Source: Halobacteriovorax sp. JY17 (lineage in GTDB: Bacteria > Bdellovibrionota > Bacteriovoracia > Bacteriovoracales > Bacteriovoracaceae). Taken from it: 64,000 nucleotides of DNA. Below, piece after piece: positions 53,114 through 62,263 of this stretch (position 1 is its first letter; every line of letters begins with the position of its first letter). The stretch lies in the NCBI RefSeq assembly GCF_002753895.1, contig NZ_NJER01000002.1, positions 617,990 through 681,989 on the forward strand, in the 5' to 3' direction. The position numbers and the translations under genes were made by a program. The notes below the pieces were generated by a model. The model made no database searches. It saw only the letters and a list, made by a program, of their open reading frames with translations, and was not told the origin of the DNA.

Positions 53114-53755
53114 TTAATTCTCTGTTAAAATAGTAACAAGTGCCTCAAATTCATTTTCAAGATTTTCTAAAGTTGAACTATTTTTAATACAAAAATCACT
53201 AAGTTCCTTTTTCTTATCTATTGGAAGCTGATTTTCTAGAATTTTTTCAGCGAGCTCTCTTGATGAGTTATCTCTTCTTATTATTCTCTCTATTTGAACT
53301 TCTCTCTTGGTATACACGCAAATGGTTAAATCAAATAGACCTTGCATATTCTTTTCAAAAAGTAGGGGAACATCATAAATTAAAAGTTCTGGCGTTTTTA
53401 TTTTTTCAAATTGTTCTTTAAAGACAATTGGGAGCCTTTGATAAATGAACTTTTCTAATTCTTCTTTATTTTCTTTTTTAGAGAAAGCTATTTCACGAAG
53501 TAGCTTAAAGTTAATCTCTCCCTTTGAAACTACTTGTGGAAAATGTGACGTTATAAAATTGATAGTTGTCTGTTCTTGGTAAACTGCCTTGACTAACTTA
53601 TCGGCACAGATGACATTGATTCCTTTTTCTTGGAAGAGGTTGGAGACGGAACTCTTTCCCGTTGCAATTCCTCCTGTTAGACCAATGACTGGGCAAGGAA
53701 CTTGATAAAGTCTTTGTTCTTTTGTCTTAGTGACAAAAATCTCTTTTAGCTTCAC
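53114..53755 (-). CDS. coaE: Dephospho-CoA kinase
   Basis: Last step of coenzyme A synthesis: ATP-dependent phosphorylation of the ribose 3'-OH of dephospho-CoA. P-loop GLTGGIATGKSSV (about residues 24-36) and the following GINVICADKLVKAVY are family typical, as are the YDVPLLFEK motif (about 128-136) and RRDNSSRELAEKIL. It begins with GTG (53753-53755), overlapping the mazG stop (GTGA). The first 20 residues ahead of the P-loop are longer than usual. Confidence 0.95.
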   Translation of the reverse strand: MKLKEIFVTKTKEQRLYQVPCPVIGLTGGIATGKSSVSNLFQEKGINVICADKLVKAVYQEQTTINFITSHFPQVVSKGEINFKLLREIAFSKKENKEELEKFIYQRLPIVFKEQFEKIKTPELLIYDVPLLFEKNMQGLFDLTICVYTKREVQIERIIRRDNSSRELAEKILENQLPIDKKKELSDFCIKNSSTLENLENEFEALVTILTEN

Positions 53756-54552
53756 AGGTATCCTTTTTCTTTCTTCTTGGCCTTATCCCAATAGACATCC
53801 ATTTCAGTTTGATTCATATCGCTGACTTTCTTTGAATCTTCTTTAATGAGAGACTCCATACTATTGAAGCGATTGATAAATTTCTTATTTGCCTCTCTTA
53901 AAGCGTCTTCAGGGTCAATTTCTAAATGTCTTGCAAGTTGCGCTGCTGAGAATAGGAAATCGCCAAGCTCTTCTTTAATTCTTTCATGACTGAGCTTACT
54001 TGCTGCTAGTTCTTCTTTTAGTTCTTGCCATTCTTCTTCGACTTTATACATAACTTGATTGGCATTCTCCCAATCGAAGTTTATCTTATTTGTTTTCTTA
54101 CCAATTTTATTGGCACTAAATAGAGCTGGAAAATGTAAGTAGCTTTCATCGAAGTACTTCTTGTCTTTGGAATTGGATTCTTCAGATTTAATTTTTTCCC
54201 AGTTGGACTTAACTTCTTCATCATTTTGTGCGAGAGAAGGATCTTCAAAAACATGAGGATGTCTTCTAATCATTTTCTCGGCCAAAACTTTAGAGACTGA
54301 TTCAATATCAAACTTGCCGGATTGCTTCGCTATGACGCAGTGGAGAACAACTTGTAATAGTACATCTCCAATTTCTTCTTCCATTGCCTCATAGTCTTCC
54401 ATTTCTGTTGCATGGATAAATTCATAAGACTCTTCTGTCAGAAACTTTAGTAGGGATTGATGAGTTTGTTTTAGGTCCCATGGACAGCCTCCATCTGGAT
54501 CTCTAAGCTTAGAGATGACTTCGACCATTTTTTCAAAATTTGGGTAACTCAT
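53752..54552 (-). CDS. mazG: Nucleoside triphosphate pyrophosphohydrolase MazG
   Basis: All-alpha NTP pyrophosphatase of 266 residues that hydrolyses NTPs/dNTPs to the monophosphate and PPi (house-cleaning enzyme). The signature LRDPDGGCPWDLKQTHQSL (about 16-34) and the EExxE metal site (EESYEFIHATE, EEEIGDVLLQVV) are intact. The second MazG repeat (KVEEEWQELKEEL, KEELGDFLFSAAQLAR) is present. GGAG precedes the ATG. Co-transcribed with coaE and divergent from ybeY. Confidence 0.95.
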   Translation of the reverse strand: MSYPNFEKMVEVISKLRDPDGGCPWDLKQTHQSLLKFLTEESYEFIHATEMEDYEAMEEEIGDVLLQVVLHCVIAKQSGKFDIESVSKVLAEKMIRRHPHVFEDPSLAQNDEEVKSNWEKIKSEESNSKDKKYFDESYLHFPALFSANKIGKKTNKINFDWENANQVMYKVEEEWQELKEELAASKLSHERIKEELGDFLFSAAQLARHLEIDPEDALREANKKFINRFNSMESLIKEDSKKVSDMNQTEMDVYWDKAKKKEKGYL

Positions 54553-54610
54553 GATGACTCCATGATTTTAATTAGCTACTATAGGTTATCACTTAAATAA
54601 TGAATATATA

Positions 54611-55171
54611 ATGAAAAATAAAACCATTGAAGCTGAAAACTTCGCCATTTACATTTCTGACTCAACCGAATCAAATGATTTGGATAACTCTACTTTAATA
54701 AAGTACCTAAATGAGACAGTAAGTGTTCTCTTTAAATTTATTCAAGGAGTTGATTTAGATGGAAGGGTGAAGAATTGTGAGAATTTTGAAGTTGATTTAA
54801 GTCTTTGTAACGAAGAAGAGATTCAAGCTTTAAATTTAGAACACAGAGACAAGGATAAAGTCACAGATGTTCTCTCCTTTCCTGGTTACGATAGCCTCAG
54901 GGCCGGAGCAGAAGATCTCTTTATTTTTGAAGAGAATATTCACTTTGGTGATATTGTCATCTGCCGCGAAGTTTGTGAAAGGCAGGGCAAAGAATTTGAA
55001 ATAACTTATGAACAAGAGCTAGTTCATCTCTTTGTTCACGGTTTTCTTCACTTATGTGGCTATGACCACGAAATTTCAGATGAAGAAGACAAGATACACT
55101 TTTCTTTAGAAGAGAAGATAGTAAAAGAAATTTATGAAAACATGGGATTAGATAATGGAAGAGTCTATTAA
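54611..55171 (+). CDS. ybeY: Endoribonuclease YbeY
   Basis: Metal-dependent endonuclease of 186 residues needed for 16S rRNA 3' maturation and ribosome quality control. The zinc site is the family HGFLHLCGYDHE motif (about residues 143-154). The upstream 'DVLSFPGYD' and 'FGDIVICREV' segments also match. The N-terminus is about 35 residues longer than minimal family members. The last 17 bases overlap the start of prfB. Confidence 0.95.
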   Translation: MKNKTIEAENFAIYISDSTESNDLDNSTLIKYLNETVSVLFKFIQGVDLDGRVKNCENFEVDLSLCNEEEIQALNLEHRDKDKVTDVLSFPGYDSLRAGAEDLFIFEENIHFGDIVICREVCERQGKEFEITYEQELVHLFVHGFLHLCGYDHEISDEEDKIHFSLEEKIVKEIYENMGLDNGRVY

Positions 55172-56298
55172 GATAAGTTTAAATGAAAAAGTTTCTGCTC
55201 TCAAAGGTTACGATCAGAAGCTAGAAAATTTACGGAGGTCACTTTGAGGTAGAGAAGAAAGAAGCTCGCCTTAGTGAAATATCTGATATGGAAGCAATGG
55301 AAGGCTTCTGGGACGACTCAGATAATGCTGCCAAAATTCAAAAAGAAAAGTCTGTCCTCGCAGATGTTGTAGATACCTATAATACGTTAAAAGAATTATT
55401 TGATGAATTTGAAGTGCTCGTTGAGTTTGCAAACTCTGAAGATGATGAAGAATCGGCCAAAGAGGCCCTTGAGAGTTATACAAACTTTCTAAAACAATTT
55501 AATTCCGCAGAACTTAAAGTTCTTCTTTCCGGTGAAGTCGATCCAAATAATGCTATAGTTTCTATTAACGCAGGAGCTGGAGGAACAGAGTCTTGTGATT
55601 GGGCCAGTATGCTTTTTAGAATGGTTAATCGCTGGGCGGAGTCTAAAGGTTTTAAAGTTCAAGTTTTAGATGTTCAAGACGGTGATAGTGCTGGGATAAA
55701 GTCAGCGACAATGACGATTACAGGTAACTATGCTTATGGCTATCTAAAGTCTGAAATTGGAGTGCATCGATTAGTTCGCATTTCTCCATTTGATTCTGCT
55801 AGTAGAAGGCATACATCATTCTCTTCAATCTTTGTTTCTCCTGAAATTGATGACAATATTGAAATTGAAATCCTAGATAAAGATTTAAAAATCGATGTTT
55901 ACCGCTCGGGTGGAGCAGGTGGACAGTCAGTAAATACCACTGACTCTGCTGTAAGGATGACACACTTGCCGACTAATACGGTTGTGACCTGTCAGAATGA
56001 AAGAAGTCAGCTGCAAAATAAAATTCAGGCCATGAAAGTTCTTCGCTCAAGACTATATGAATTAGAGATGGAAAAGAGACGAGCTGAAAATGCTGAAACA
56101 GAGGCCAATAAGCAAGAGATAGGATGGGGGGCCCAGATTAGATCTTACGTTCTTCACCCTTATAAACTTGTAAAAGACGCTAGAACAAGTTTTGAGTCTG
56201 GTAACGCTGAGAAAGTTTTAGATGGAGACCTTGATGGTTTCATGGATGCTTTCTTACGATGGTCAGTAAGTACAAAAATAGAAGCGGAGAAATCTTAG
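55155..56298 (+). CDS. prfB: Peptide chain release factor 2, decoded by programmed +1 frameshift
   Basis: RF2 recognises UGA and UAA stop codons. The full gene begins at the ATG at 55155, inside the end of ybeY. Frame 0 runs 30 codons (MEESIKISLNEK to NLRRSL) to an in-frame TGA at 55245-55247. Reading resumes in the +1 frame at 55246 (EVEKKEARLSEIS). Total product is about 380 residues. Visible motifs are GAGGTESCDWASMLFRM and the GGQ catalytic motif (GGAGGQSVN). The RF2-type recognition loop is expected in the RSGGAGG upstream region. An annotation beginning at the ATG 55288 would lose the N-terminal region and the regulatory site. Confidence 0.95.
55234..55247 (+). promoter_or_regulatory. 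RF2 autoregulatory +1 frameshift signal
   Basis: An internal Shine-Dalgarno GGAGG (55234-55238) lies three bases before CTT TGA (55242-55247). This is the same arrangement as the E. coli prfB site (Shine-Dalgarno, 3 bases, CUU UGA). Low RF2 lets the ribosome slip and make more RF2. Confidence 0.93.
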
Positions 56299-57507
56299 TT
56301 GTTTCAATCTACACTTTTAAAACTATTCTTAAGTGATAAGGGAACGAGAAGATTTGCTGTTGGTGTAATCTTCGGTTTTGCTTTTTCCATCGCTGTTATT
56401 CTTGGAAATATAGGAATAATGGATGGTTTTGAAAGCTCGCTTCGAATTGGCCTTAAGAAATCAAATGGAGATTTAACTATTCATTCTCGCTATGGCTTCT
56501 TTGATTTTGAAAGCTATCTGAAACATGAATTAGAAATTGCCAATATAAATACTTTCTCGAGCATTGTTCAGACGGAAGGCTTTATCATTAAGAATGAAGT
56601 ATCTAAAGGTGTGATGATAAAAGGGATTGAAGAATCCTCGTATAAGAAAGTTACAGGACTTGATTTAAAACTTAAGAACGATGAAGTTATTCTAGGTAGT
56701 GAGCTAGCCAAGTTTTTAAAAGTGAGTATTGGCGACCCAATTGTTTTGGCCTTCGCTAATGGTAACTCTCAGGTTTCAGGACTACCTTCTCTTAAGAGAT
56801 ATCATGTCTCTGGATTTGTCGAACATGGAATTTATCAAAGAGACCTTAGAACTCTTTATATAAAGAAAAGCGTTTTGCAAAAGGATCTTGATGTTGAAAA
56901 TAGAGTTAATTTAATCTCTTTAAATATTAGCGACAATCAAGATGAATTCTTAAGTAATCCTGTTGATTATTCATTAAAAATAGAAAAAGTGATCGATGGC
57001 TTTAAAGGATCAATCGGTCGTTCTTATATCGTTAAACCATATTGGAAAGAATTTTCTACGCTGATTACAGCAGTGAAAGAAGAGAAATTCTTTATCAGTA
57101 TTATTCTTCAAATTATTGTTGTGATTTCCATCTTTAATGTCTTGGCATTTGTGGTTTTCTTAAATGAGAAGAGGTCGAGAGAACTCTTTCTTTTTAAAGC
57201 TCTTGGTATGAGTCAGAAGAAAGTAAGACAAGGGTGGATGTATCTAATGTCGATCATTTGGATTGCATCTTGCTTTCTTGCAGCAGCTTTTGTTCAAGTA
57301 TTTAACTGGGGTCTTGTGAACTTGCCTTACTTTAAATTGCCTGGAGATGTGTACACTCTTGGAAGTTTATCTATAAACTTGGATTTATTTGATTATTCAA
57401 TTGTTTTTTTCATATCGTATCTTTGGTTATTTTTAATTTCTTGGTTTGCACTTCTAGTAATGAGTAAGAAGTCAGTCCTAACTGGACTTAGAAAGGAGTT
57501 CGCTTAA
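56299..57507 (+). CDS. LolC/LolE-type lipoprotein-release ABC permease
   Basis: A 402-residue permease: one N-terminal transmembrane helix (about 18-40), a large MacB-like periplasmic domain, then three C-terminal helices (about 270-295, 315-340 and 365-390). FtsX-type conserved segment FKALGMSQKKVRQGWMYL is near residue 295-312. With the ATPase encoded immediately downstream (shared base at 57507) it should extract lipoproteins for transfer to the outer membrane. Only one permease gene is present here, as in LolF-type or homodimeric systems. The TTG start follows the prfB stop directly, with GGAG about ten bases upstream. Confidence 0.88.
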   Translation: MFQSTLLKLFLSDKGTRRFAVGVIFGFAFSIAVILGNIGIMDGFESSLRIGLKKSNGDLTIHSRYGFFDFESYLKHELEIANINTFSSIVQTEGFIIKNEVSKGVMIKGIEESSYKKVTGLDLKLKNDEVILGSELAKFLKVSIGDPIVLAFANGNSQVSGLPSLKRYHVSGFVEHGIYQRDLRTLYIKKSVLQKDLDVENRVNLISLNISDNQDEFLSNPVDYSLKIEKVIDGFKGSIGRSYIVKPYWKEFSTLITAVKEEKFFISIILQIIVVISIFNVLAFVVFLNEKRSRELFLFKALGMSQKKVRQGWMYLMSIIWIASCFLAAAFVQVFNWGLVNLPYFKLPGDVYTLGSLSINLDLFDYSIVFFISYLWLFLISWFALLVMSKKSVLTGLRKEFA

Positions 57508-58169
57508 TGTCTTTTGTAACAGTTAAGAATGTCACAAAAACTTTTGCTAAGGCACATGCATTGAATGGCGTCGATGTCGATTTTGAAGCTGGTGAGCAAT
57601 ATGTAATAAGAGGCGCTTCAGGATCTGGGAAGTCGACTCTTCTCTACCTTATTGGAGGATTAGATAGAGGAAGTTCTGGAGAAATTTCTGTCGGAGGAAA
57701 AAATCTCTTTGCTCTTGGTGATGAGTCTCTTGCTCTCTATCGAAATAATTTTGTTGGATTCATTTTTCAATTTCACTTTCTTCTTCCTTCAATGAATTGT
57801 ATGGATAATATTTTACTCCCTGCTAAGATTGGGGGCAAAGATAGTGAGAAAGCAAAAGAGCTCTCTCTAAAACTGGCCGAACACCTAAAAGTCACACATT
57901 GCTTAAATAAGTATCCTTATGAGCTCTCTGGCGGAGAGCAGCAGAGAATAAATATTATTCGCGCTCTCTCCCTTAGACCTAACCTTCTTCTTTGTGATGA
58001 GCCGACAGGGAATTTAGATTCGGAAAACTCACTGATTGTGACAAAGCTGTTAAAGTCCTTGGCTAAAGAGTTTAACGCCACGCTCATCGTTGTGACTCAT
58101 GATGAAAGCGTTGCAGAACATTTTGAAAAGAAGCTTGTAATGAGTGATGGCTGCATTGTGTCCAAATAA
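57507..58169 (+). CDS. LolD-type ABC transporter ATPase
   Basis: A 220-residue ATP-binding subunit. Walker A GASGSGKST (about 36-44), Q-loop FQFHFLLPSMNCMDNILLP, signature LSGGEQQRI (about 139-147), Walker B LLLCDEPTG and switch His in VVTHD are all intact. The LolD/MacB pattern is strong. It pairs with the adjacent permease and precedes bamA. Confidence 0.92.
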   Translation: MSFVTVKNVTKTFAKAHALNGVDVDFEAGEQYVIRGASGSGKSTLLYLIGGLDRGSSGEISVGGKNLFALGDESLALYRNNFVGFIFQFHFLLPSMNCMDNILLPAKIGGKDSEKAKELSLKLAEHLKVTHCLNKYPYELSGGEQQRINIIRALSLRPNLLLCDEPTGNLDSENSLIVTKLLKSLAKEFNATLIVVTHDESVAEHFEKKLVMSDGCIVSK

Positions 58170-58321
58170 AACTCCCTGTTTTTGATACGTCCCGTTATAA
58201 ATGGGGGTAAATTCTTTTTGTAAGATCGTGAGAATATTGATAATTTTCTATACTAGAGTTTTTTAATCCAGTTGTATTTGGAGAATGGATGTCTCAAAAT
58301 TTTTTTGACACGGAGAAGCTG

Positions 58322-60613
58322 ATGCCACGTCATACACTTGTCAGTTTTCTGGTCTTATTTATATTATTTCTTAGTACTAATGTTTTCGCCATAGATGACA
58401 TTGGTCCTAAGAAAAACCTTTTTAAAATCGATGAAATTCAAATTGAAGGAATAAAGAAGGTTGAAAAAGAGGCCATCCTTGAGAGAATTCATTCTCGTAA
58501 AGGAATGATGCTAGATAACTATCTTCTGCGAAAAGATATTCAACGTGTTTATAGTTTAAAGTACTTTGACTGGGTAGAGTCTCATCATAGAAAGGTTAAG
58601 GGAAGAGATATCCTTATCTTTAAGGTGAAAGAGAAGCCTATCGTTACTAAAATTATTTTTGAAGGTAACGACGAAATTGATGAAGATGATCTTACTTCAC
58701 AGCTAAAGACAAAAGAATTTTCAATTCTAGATGTTAATACAATTAAGCTTGATCTTGCAGCACTTCAAAAATTCTATGAAGAAAAAGGCTTCTATCTTGC
58801 TTCAGTAGATTATGAACTTAGAAATAGAAACGCTGAGAATTTAGATCTTGTTTTCAAAATACGAGAATATGAAAAAGTCCTTGTTAAGAAAATTTCTTTC
58901 TTTGGAAATAAGGCTTTCTCTGATGATGAAATAAAAGGAATCATGGAGACTAGAGAAGAGAGCTTATTCTCTTTCATGTCAGGTTCTGGAAACTTTAAAG
59001 AGTTTAATTTCAATATTGATATTGAAAGAATTAAAGATTTTTATAAGACCAAAGGTTACCTTCTTGTAAACGTTGGAACTCCTGATATTACAGTGTCGGA
59101 AGACAGAAAGTGGGTCTTCATATCAGTTAAAGTAAATGAGGGACCACTCTTCACTGTTAGAGATATTACTTTCCAAGGGGAAGTTCTCTTTGCAGACGAT
59201 GAGCTTCATACGAAACTTCAATTAAAGTCAGATGAGACTTATTCGGAAGCGCTCCTAAGACAAGATGTTCAGATGTTAACTGAAATGTATCAGGATAAGG
59301 GTTATGCCTTTGCAAACGTTCTTAGAACGCTTCATCCAGTGCCTGGGGAAAATAAGGTTGATGTGGAATTTTCTTTTGAGAAAGGGAAGATTGCTTATTT
59401 TGGAAAGATTATTGTTAAAGGAAATACAAAGACGAGAGATAAGGTTATTCGTAGAGAGCTCAAAATTCACGAAGGAACTATGTTCTCTGGTTCAAGCCTT
59501 AGAGAGTCTAAAGAAAACGTAAATCGTCTAGGTTTCTTTGAACCTGGAAGTGTTGTCTTTAATACAGTTTCTCCACAAGGTCGAGATGATGTCCTAGATG
59601 TTGAGATTCAAGTTAAAGAGAGAAATACGGGACAAATCTCATTAGGTGCAGGTTACTCAACAGCAACAGGAGCTTTTTTACAGGCTTCAATAGCGCAGAA
59701 TAACTTTAGAGGGCTTGGGCAAAACTTATCGTTCTCTCTAAACATTGCTGACAGTAATAAGACTTTCAACGTTGGCTTTACTGAGCCGTATCTCTTCGAT
59801 ACGAAGTGGACAGCTGGTGGAGATATTTTCGTTACAAGTAACTCTCAGTCGACTTCATATGACTACAAGAGGAAAGGTTTTGATATAAGAGTAGGGTATC
59901 CTATTTTTGATTATACGAGACTCTTCGTGACTTATAAATTTGAAGACACTCAGCTTGAGAATGTCGTTGACCCTACAGTTGATCCTGAAACTGAAAATGG
60001 TCTCGCCTCGTCTGTTAAAACAACAATCCTTAGAGATAAGAGGGACAATAGAATGGAGCCTACTAAAGGTTACTATCTTTCTCTTTCTGCTGAGTATGCT
60101 GGAGTTGGTGGCGAAAAGAGATGGTTTAGAAATGAATTCGATGGAAGATTATTTCATAGAGTTGTGGGAGACTTAATTTTTAGATCAAGAGTTTACGCAG
60201 GTAAGATTGAAAGAGACGGAAGAGCTATTCCTAGAACTGAAAAGTATACTTTAGGTGGATCTCGAAATCTTAGAGGTTATTCATATGAAGATATTGGCCC
60301 TAAGAAAACCGTTAATGCGACTATAGATGGTGTAAATAGAGATTATACATTTAACTCGGGATCACTATTTTCAGCTTATACACAAATCGAATTTGAGCAT
60401 CCTCTAGCAAGAGAAGCAGGACTTAAGTGGGTTCTTTTCTTTGACGCAGGTGATGCCTCGAATCTTGATCAATTTGATCTGAAAATGGATTATGGTTTTG
60501 GATTTAGATGGTTCTCTCCAATCGGTGTACTTAGGTTCGAGTTTGGATATCCTTTAGGGGATGATGAACAAGCTGGTAGCCAATTCCATTTTGATATAGG
60601 ACAATTATTTTAA
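58322..60613 (+). CDS. bamA: Outer-membrane protein assembly factor BamA
   Basis: Essential Omp85 protein that inserts beta-barrels into the outer membrane. A signal peptide (MPRHTLVSFLVLFILFLSTNVFA) is followed by five POTRA domains in about residues 30-425 (mature numbering approximate) and a C-terminal 16-strand barrel. LGGSRNLRGYSYEDIGP is the conserved VRGF-type barrel loop. The chain ends in DIGQLF with the C-terminal Phe. Two in-frame ATGs each have GGAG at a good distance: 58289 gives 11 extra residues, and 58322 gives a canonical signal peptide and is preferred. It follows a 119-base gap after the Lol-type ATPase. Confidence 0.95.
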   Translation: MPRHTLVSFLVLFILFLSTNVFAIDDIGPKKNLFKIDEIQIEGIKKVEKEAILERIHSRKGMMLDNYLLRKDIQRVYSLKYFDWVESHHRKVKGRDILIFKVKEKPIVTKIIFEGNDEIDEDDLTSQLKTKEFSILDVNTIKLDLAALQKFYEEKGFYLASVDYELRNRNAENLDLVFKIREYEKVLVKKISFFGNKAFSDDEIKGIMETREESLFSFMSGSGNFKEFNFNIDIERIKDFYKTKGYLLVNVGTPDITVSEDRKWVFISVKVNEGPLFTVRDITFQGEVLFADDELHTKLQLKSDETYSEALLRQDVQMLTEMYQDKGYAFANVLRTLHPVPGENKVDVEFSFEKGKIAYFGKIIVKGNTKTRDKVIRRELKIHEGTMFSGSSLRESKENVNRLGFFEPGSVVFNTVSPQGRDDVLDVEIQVKERNTGQISLGAGYSTATGAFLQASIAQNNFRGLGQNLSFSLNIADSNKTFNVGFTEPYLFDTKWTAGGDIFVTSNSQSTSYDYKRKGFDIRVGYPIFDYTRLFVTYKFEDTQLENVVDPTVDPETENGLASSVKTTILRDKRDNRMEPTKGYYLSLSAEYAGVGGEKRWFRNEFDGRLFHRVVGDLIFRSRVYAGKIERDGRAIPRTEKYTLGGSRNLRGYSYEDIGPKKTVNATIDGVNRDYTFNSGSLFSAYTQIEFEHPLAREAGLKWVLFFDAGDASNLDQFDLKMDYGFGFRWFSPIGVLRFEFGYPLGDDEQAGSQFHFDIGQLF

Positions 60614-60640
60614 TTAAGTATAACTTTTAAGGAGTTTTCA

Positions 60641-61144
60641 ATGAAGAAAATATTAATTTTAGCAGCAGCAATGATGATGTCTGCCCAAACAATGGCAATT
60701 GTTGTTGGAAAGGTTGATGTGCAAAAAGTTATTCTTTCAGTTAATGAAGGAAAGAAAATTAAAGAAACACTAAAGAAGACTTTTGATGAGAAACAAAAAA
60801 TCTTAAAGAAAGAAGAAGATAAGATTAGAAAAATGCAAGAAGACTTCAAAAAGCAAAGTCTTGTAATGAATGAAAAAGCAAAAGAAACGAAGCAGAGAGA
60901 AATTCAAGAAAATATCATTAAGCTTCAACAGAAAACAGCAGGATACCAAAGAGAGATTCAAGAGCTAGAGCAAAAGCATAAGAAGCCACTCTTTGAAAAA
61001 ATCAAAGATGTTATCAATACTGTTTCTAAGGGAGCAGGAGTTGATATCACTATTGAGTCGGCCACTGCACCAATCATTTATGCTAAGTCTGAGAAAGATT
61101 TAACTAATGATGTTATTGCTGCTTACAATAAGAAGCATAAGTAG
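60641..61144 (+). CDS. skp: Periplasmic chaperone Skp/OmpH family
   Basis: A 167-residue secreted chaperone that holds unfolded outer-membrane proteins for BamA. A signal peptide (about 1-19, MKKILILAAAMMMSAQTMA) is followed by VGKVDVQKVI, the strand that starts the Skp core, then long Lys/Glu-rich coiled-coil helices (about 33-120) and a terminal YAKSEKDLTNDVI segment. AAGGAG precedes the ATG. Position directly after bamA is conserved widely. Confidence 0.93.
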   Translation: MKKILILAAAMMMSAQTMAIVVGKVDVQKVILSVNEGKKIKETLKKTFDEKQKILKKEEDKIRKMQEDFKKQSLVMNEKAKETKQREIQENIIKLQQKTAGYQREIQELEQKHKKPLFEKIKDVINTVSKGAGVDITIESATAPIIYAKSEKDLTNDVIAAYNKKHK

Positions 61145-61174
61145 ATTCAAATAAGTTCTAATAGCAAATAATTT

Positions 61175-61211
61175 AAGGGAACAAGGTCAATTTGGCATTG
61201 TTCCCTTTCTT
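61175..61211 (+). terminator. Hairpin between skp and lpxD (terminator or attenuator)
   Basis: aagggaacaa (61175-61184) and ttgttccctt (61198-61207) pair perfectly over 10 bp with a 13-base loop, then tct. The hairpin lies 30 bases after skp and 17 bases before lpxD, so it may partly end the upstream transcript and leave lpxD-lpxA to a lower level or to read-through. Confidence 0.6.
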
Positions 61212-61227
61212 AGTATAAGGGGGGACT

Positions 61228-62256
61228 GTGTTTTCTCTAGTCGATTTAAAAGAGTTTGATTCGTCATTAGAAGTCATTAATGGTGATGTAAATTTAAAAT
61301 TCAAAAGTATTACAGATAGTCGAGAGCTTCGCAAAGACTGCCTCTTATTTTTAAAGAATAGGAAACATTTACTGAAATTAAAAGAGTCTCTTACTGCTAA
61401 GAAGGACTTAGGCGCCTTAATTGTTGAAAAGAAGTTATTCGAAAATCTTGAAGCAGAAGATTTAACTTCTCTAAAAGATAGTTTCTCACTAATTGCAACG
61501 TGCCTAGATGCTTCTATTTCCATGTCCTTTTTATCTAAACCATTTTGGGACTCTAAGTTCTTGCCATTAAATGAAGTTGTTGATGGAAGACAGATGGGCT
61601 CAGGAAGTGTTCATCCAACAGCATGGATCGCTCAAGGAGTCTTTATTGCTGAGGATGTTGTCATCGGTGAAGGAGTGAAAATTCACTCGGGAGCACGAAT
61701 CCTTTCTGGTTGTGTGATCGGTGATAATTGCGAAATCTTTCCAAATGTTGTTCTCTATCCATTTACGAGTCTTGGAAAGAATTGTCGCATCCATGGTGGA
61801 ACAGTTATTGGAGCCGATGGGTTTGGCTATAACTTTCATCAAGGTAAGCACTTAAAGGTTTGGCATATTGGTGATGTAAATATTGGCGACGATGTTGAAA
61901 TCGGAGCGAATAGCTGTGTTGATAGAGGAACATTCTCCGCTACAAATATTGGTAGTGGAACAAAAATAGATAATCACGTACAAGTTGGGCATAATGTTCA
62001 GCTTGGCGTGGGAGTTATTATCTGTGGTCATGTGGCCATTGGTGGAAGTGCCGTTCTCGGAGACTTCTGTGTCATGGGTGGTAAGGCAGCTATGGGAGAC
62101 AACTTTACCTTAGGTAAAGGTGTACAAGTTGCTGGAGGCGGAATGGTGAACTGTGATTGGCCAGATGGTGCAATCGTAGGAGGTCACCCTGCTAGACCTG
62201 TGAAGGAGTGGATGAAAGGCCTTGCCTTTGTTCGTAAAGAATCTTTAAAAAAGTGA
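61228..62256 (+). CDS. lpxD: UDP-3-O-acyl-GlcN N-acyltransferase LpxD
   Basis: Adds the N-linked hydroxyacyl chain in lipid A synthesis (third step). A 342-residue protein with the N-terminal uridine-binding domain (about 1-110) and a left-handed beta-helix of hexapeptide repeats (about 115-310). The catalytic His lies in QVGHNVQLG (about residues 252-260), and the family GGTVIGADGFGY and CVDRGTFSATNIG motifs are present. GTG start with a strong AAGGGGGG upstream. Confidence 0.95.
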   Translation: MFSLVDLKEFDSSLEVINGDVNLKFKSITDSRELRKDCLLFLKNRKHLLKLKESLTAKKDLGALIVEKKLFENLEAEDLTSLKDSFSLIATCLDASISMSFLSKPFWDSKFLPLNEVVDGRQMGSGSVHPTAWIAQGVFIAEDVVIGEGVKIHSGARILSGCVIGDNCEIFPNVVLYPFTSLGKNCRIHGGTVIGADGFGYNFHQGKHLKVWHIGDVNIGDDVEIGANSCVDRGTFSATNIGSGTKIDNHVQVGHNVQLGVGVIICGHVAIGGSAVLGDFCVMGGKAAMGDNFTLGKGVQVAGGGMVNCDWPDGAIVGGHPARPVKEWMKGLAFVRKESLKK

Positions 62257-62263
62257 GAGAAGA

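Noticed and set aside
55288-56298. prfB starting at the internal ATG 55288
   Set aside because: Clear RF2 N-terminal sequence continues upstream through the frameshift site to the ATG at 55155.
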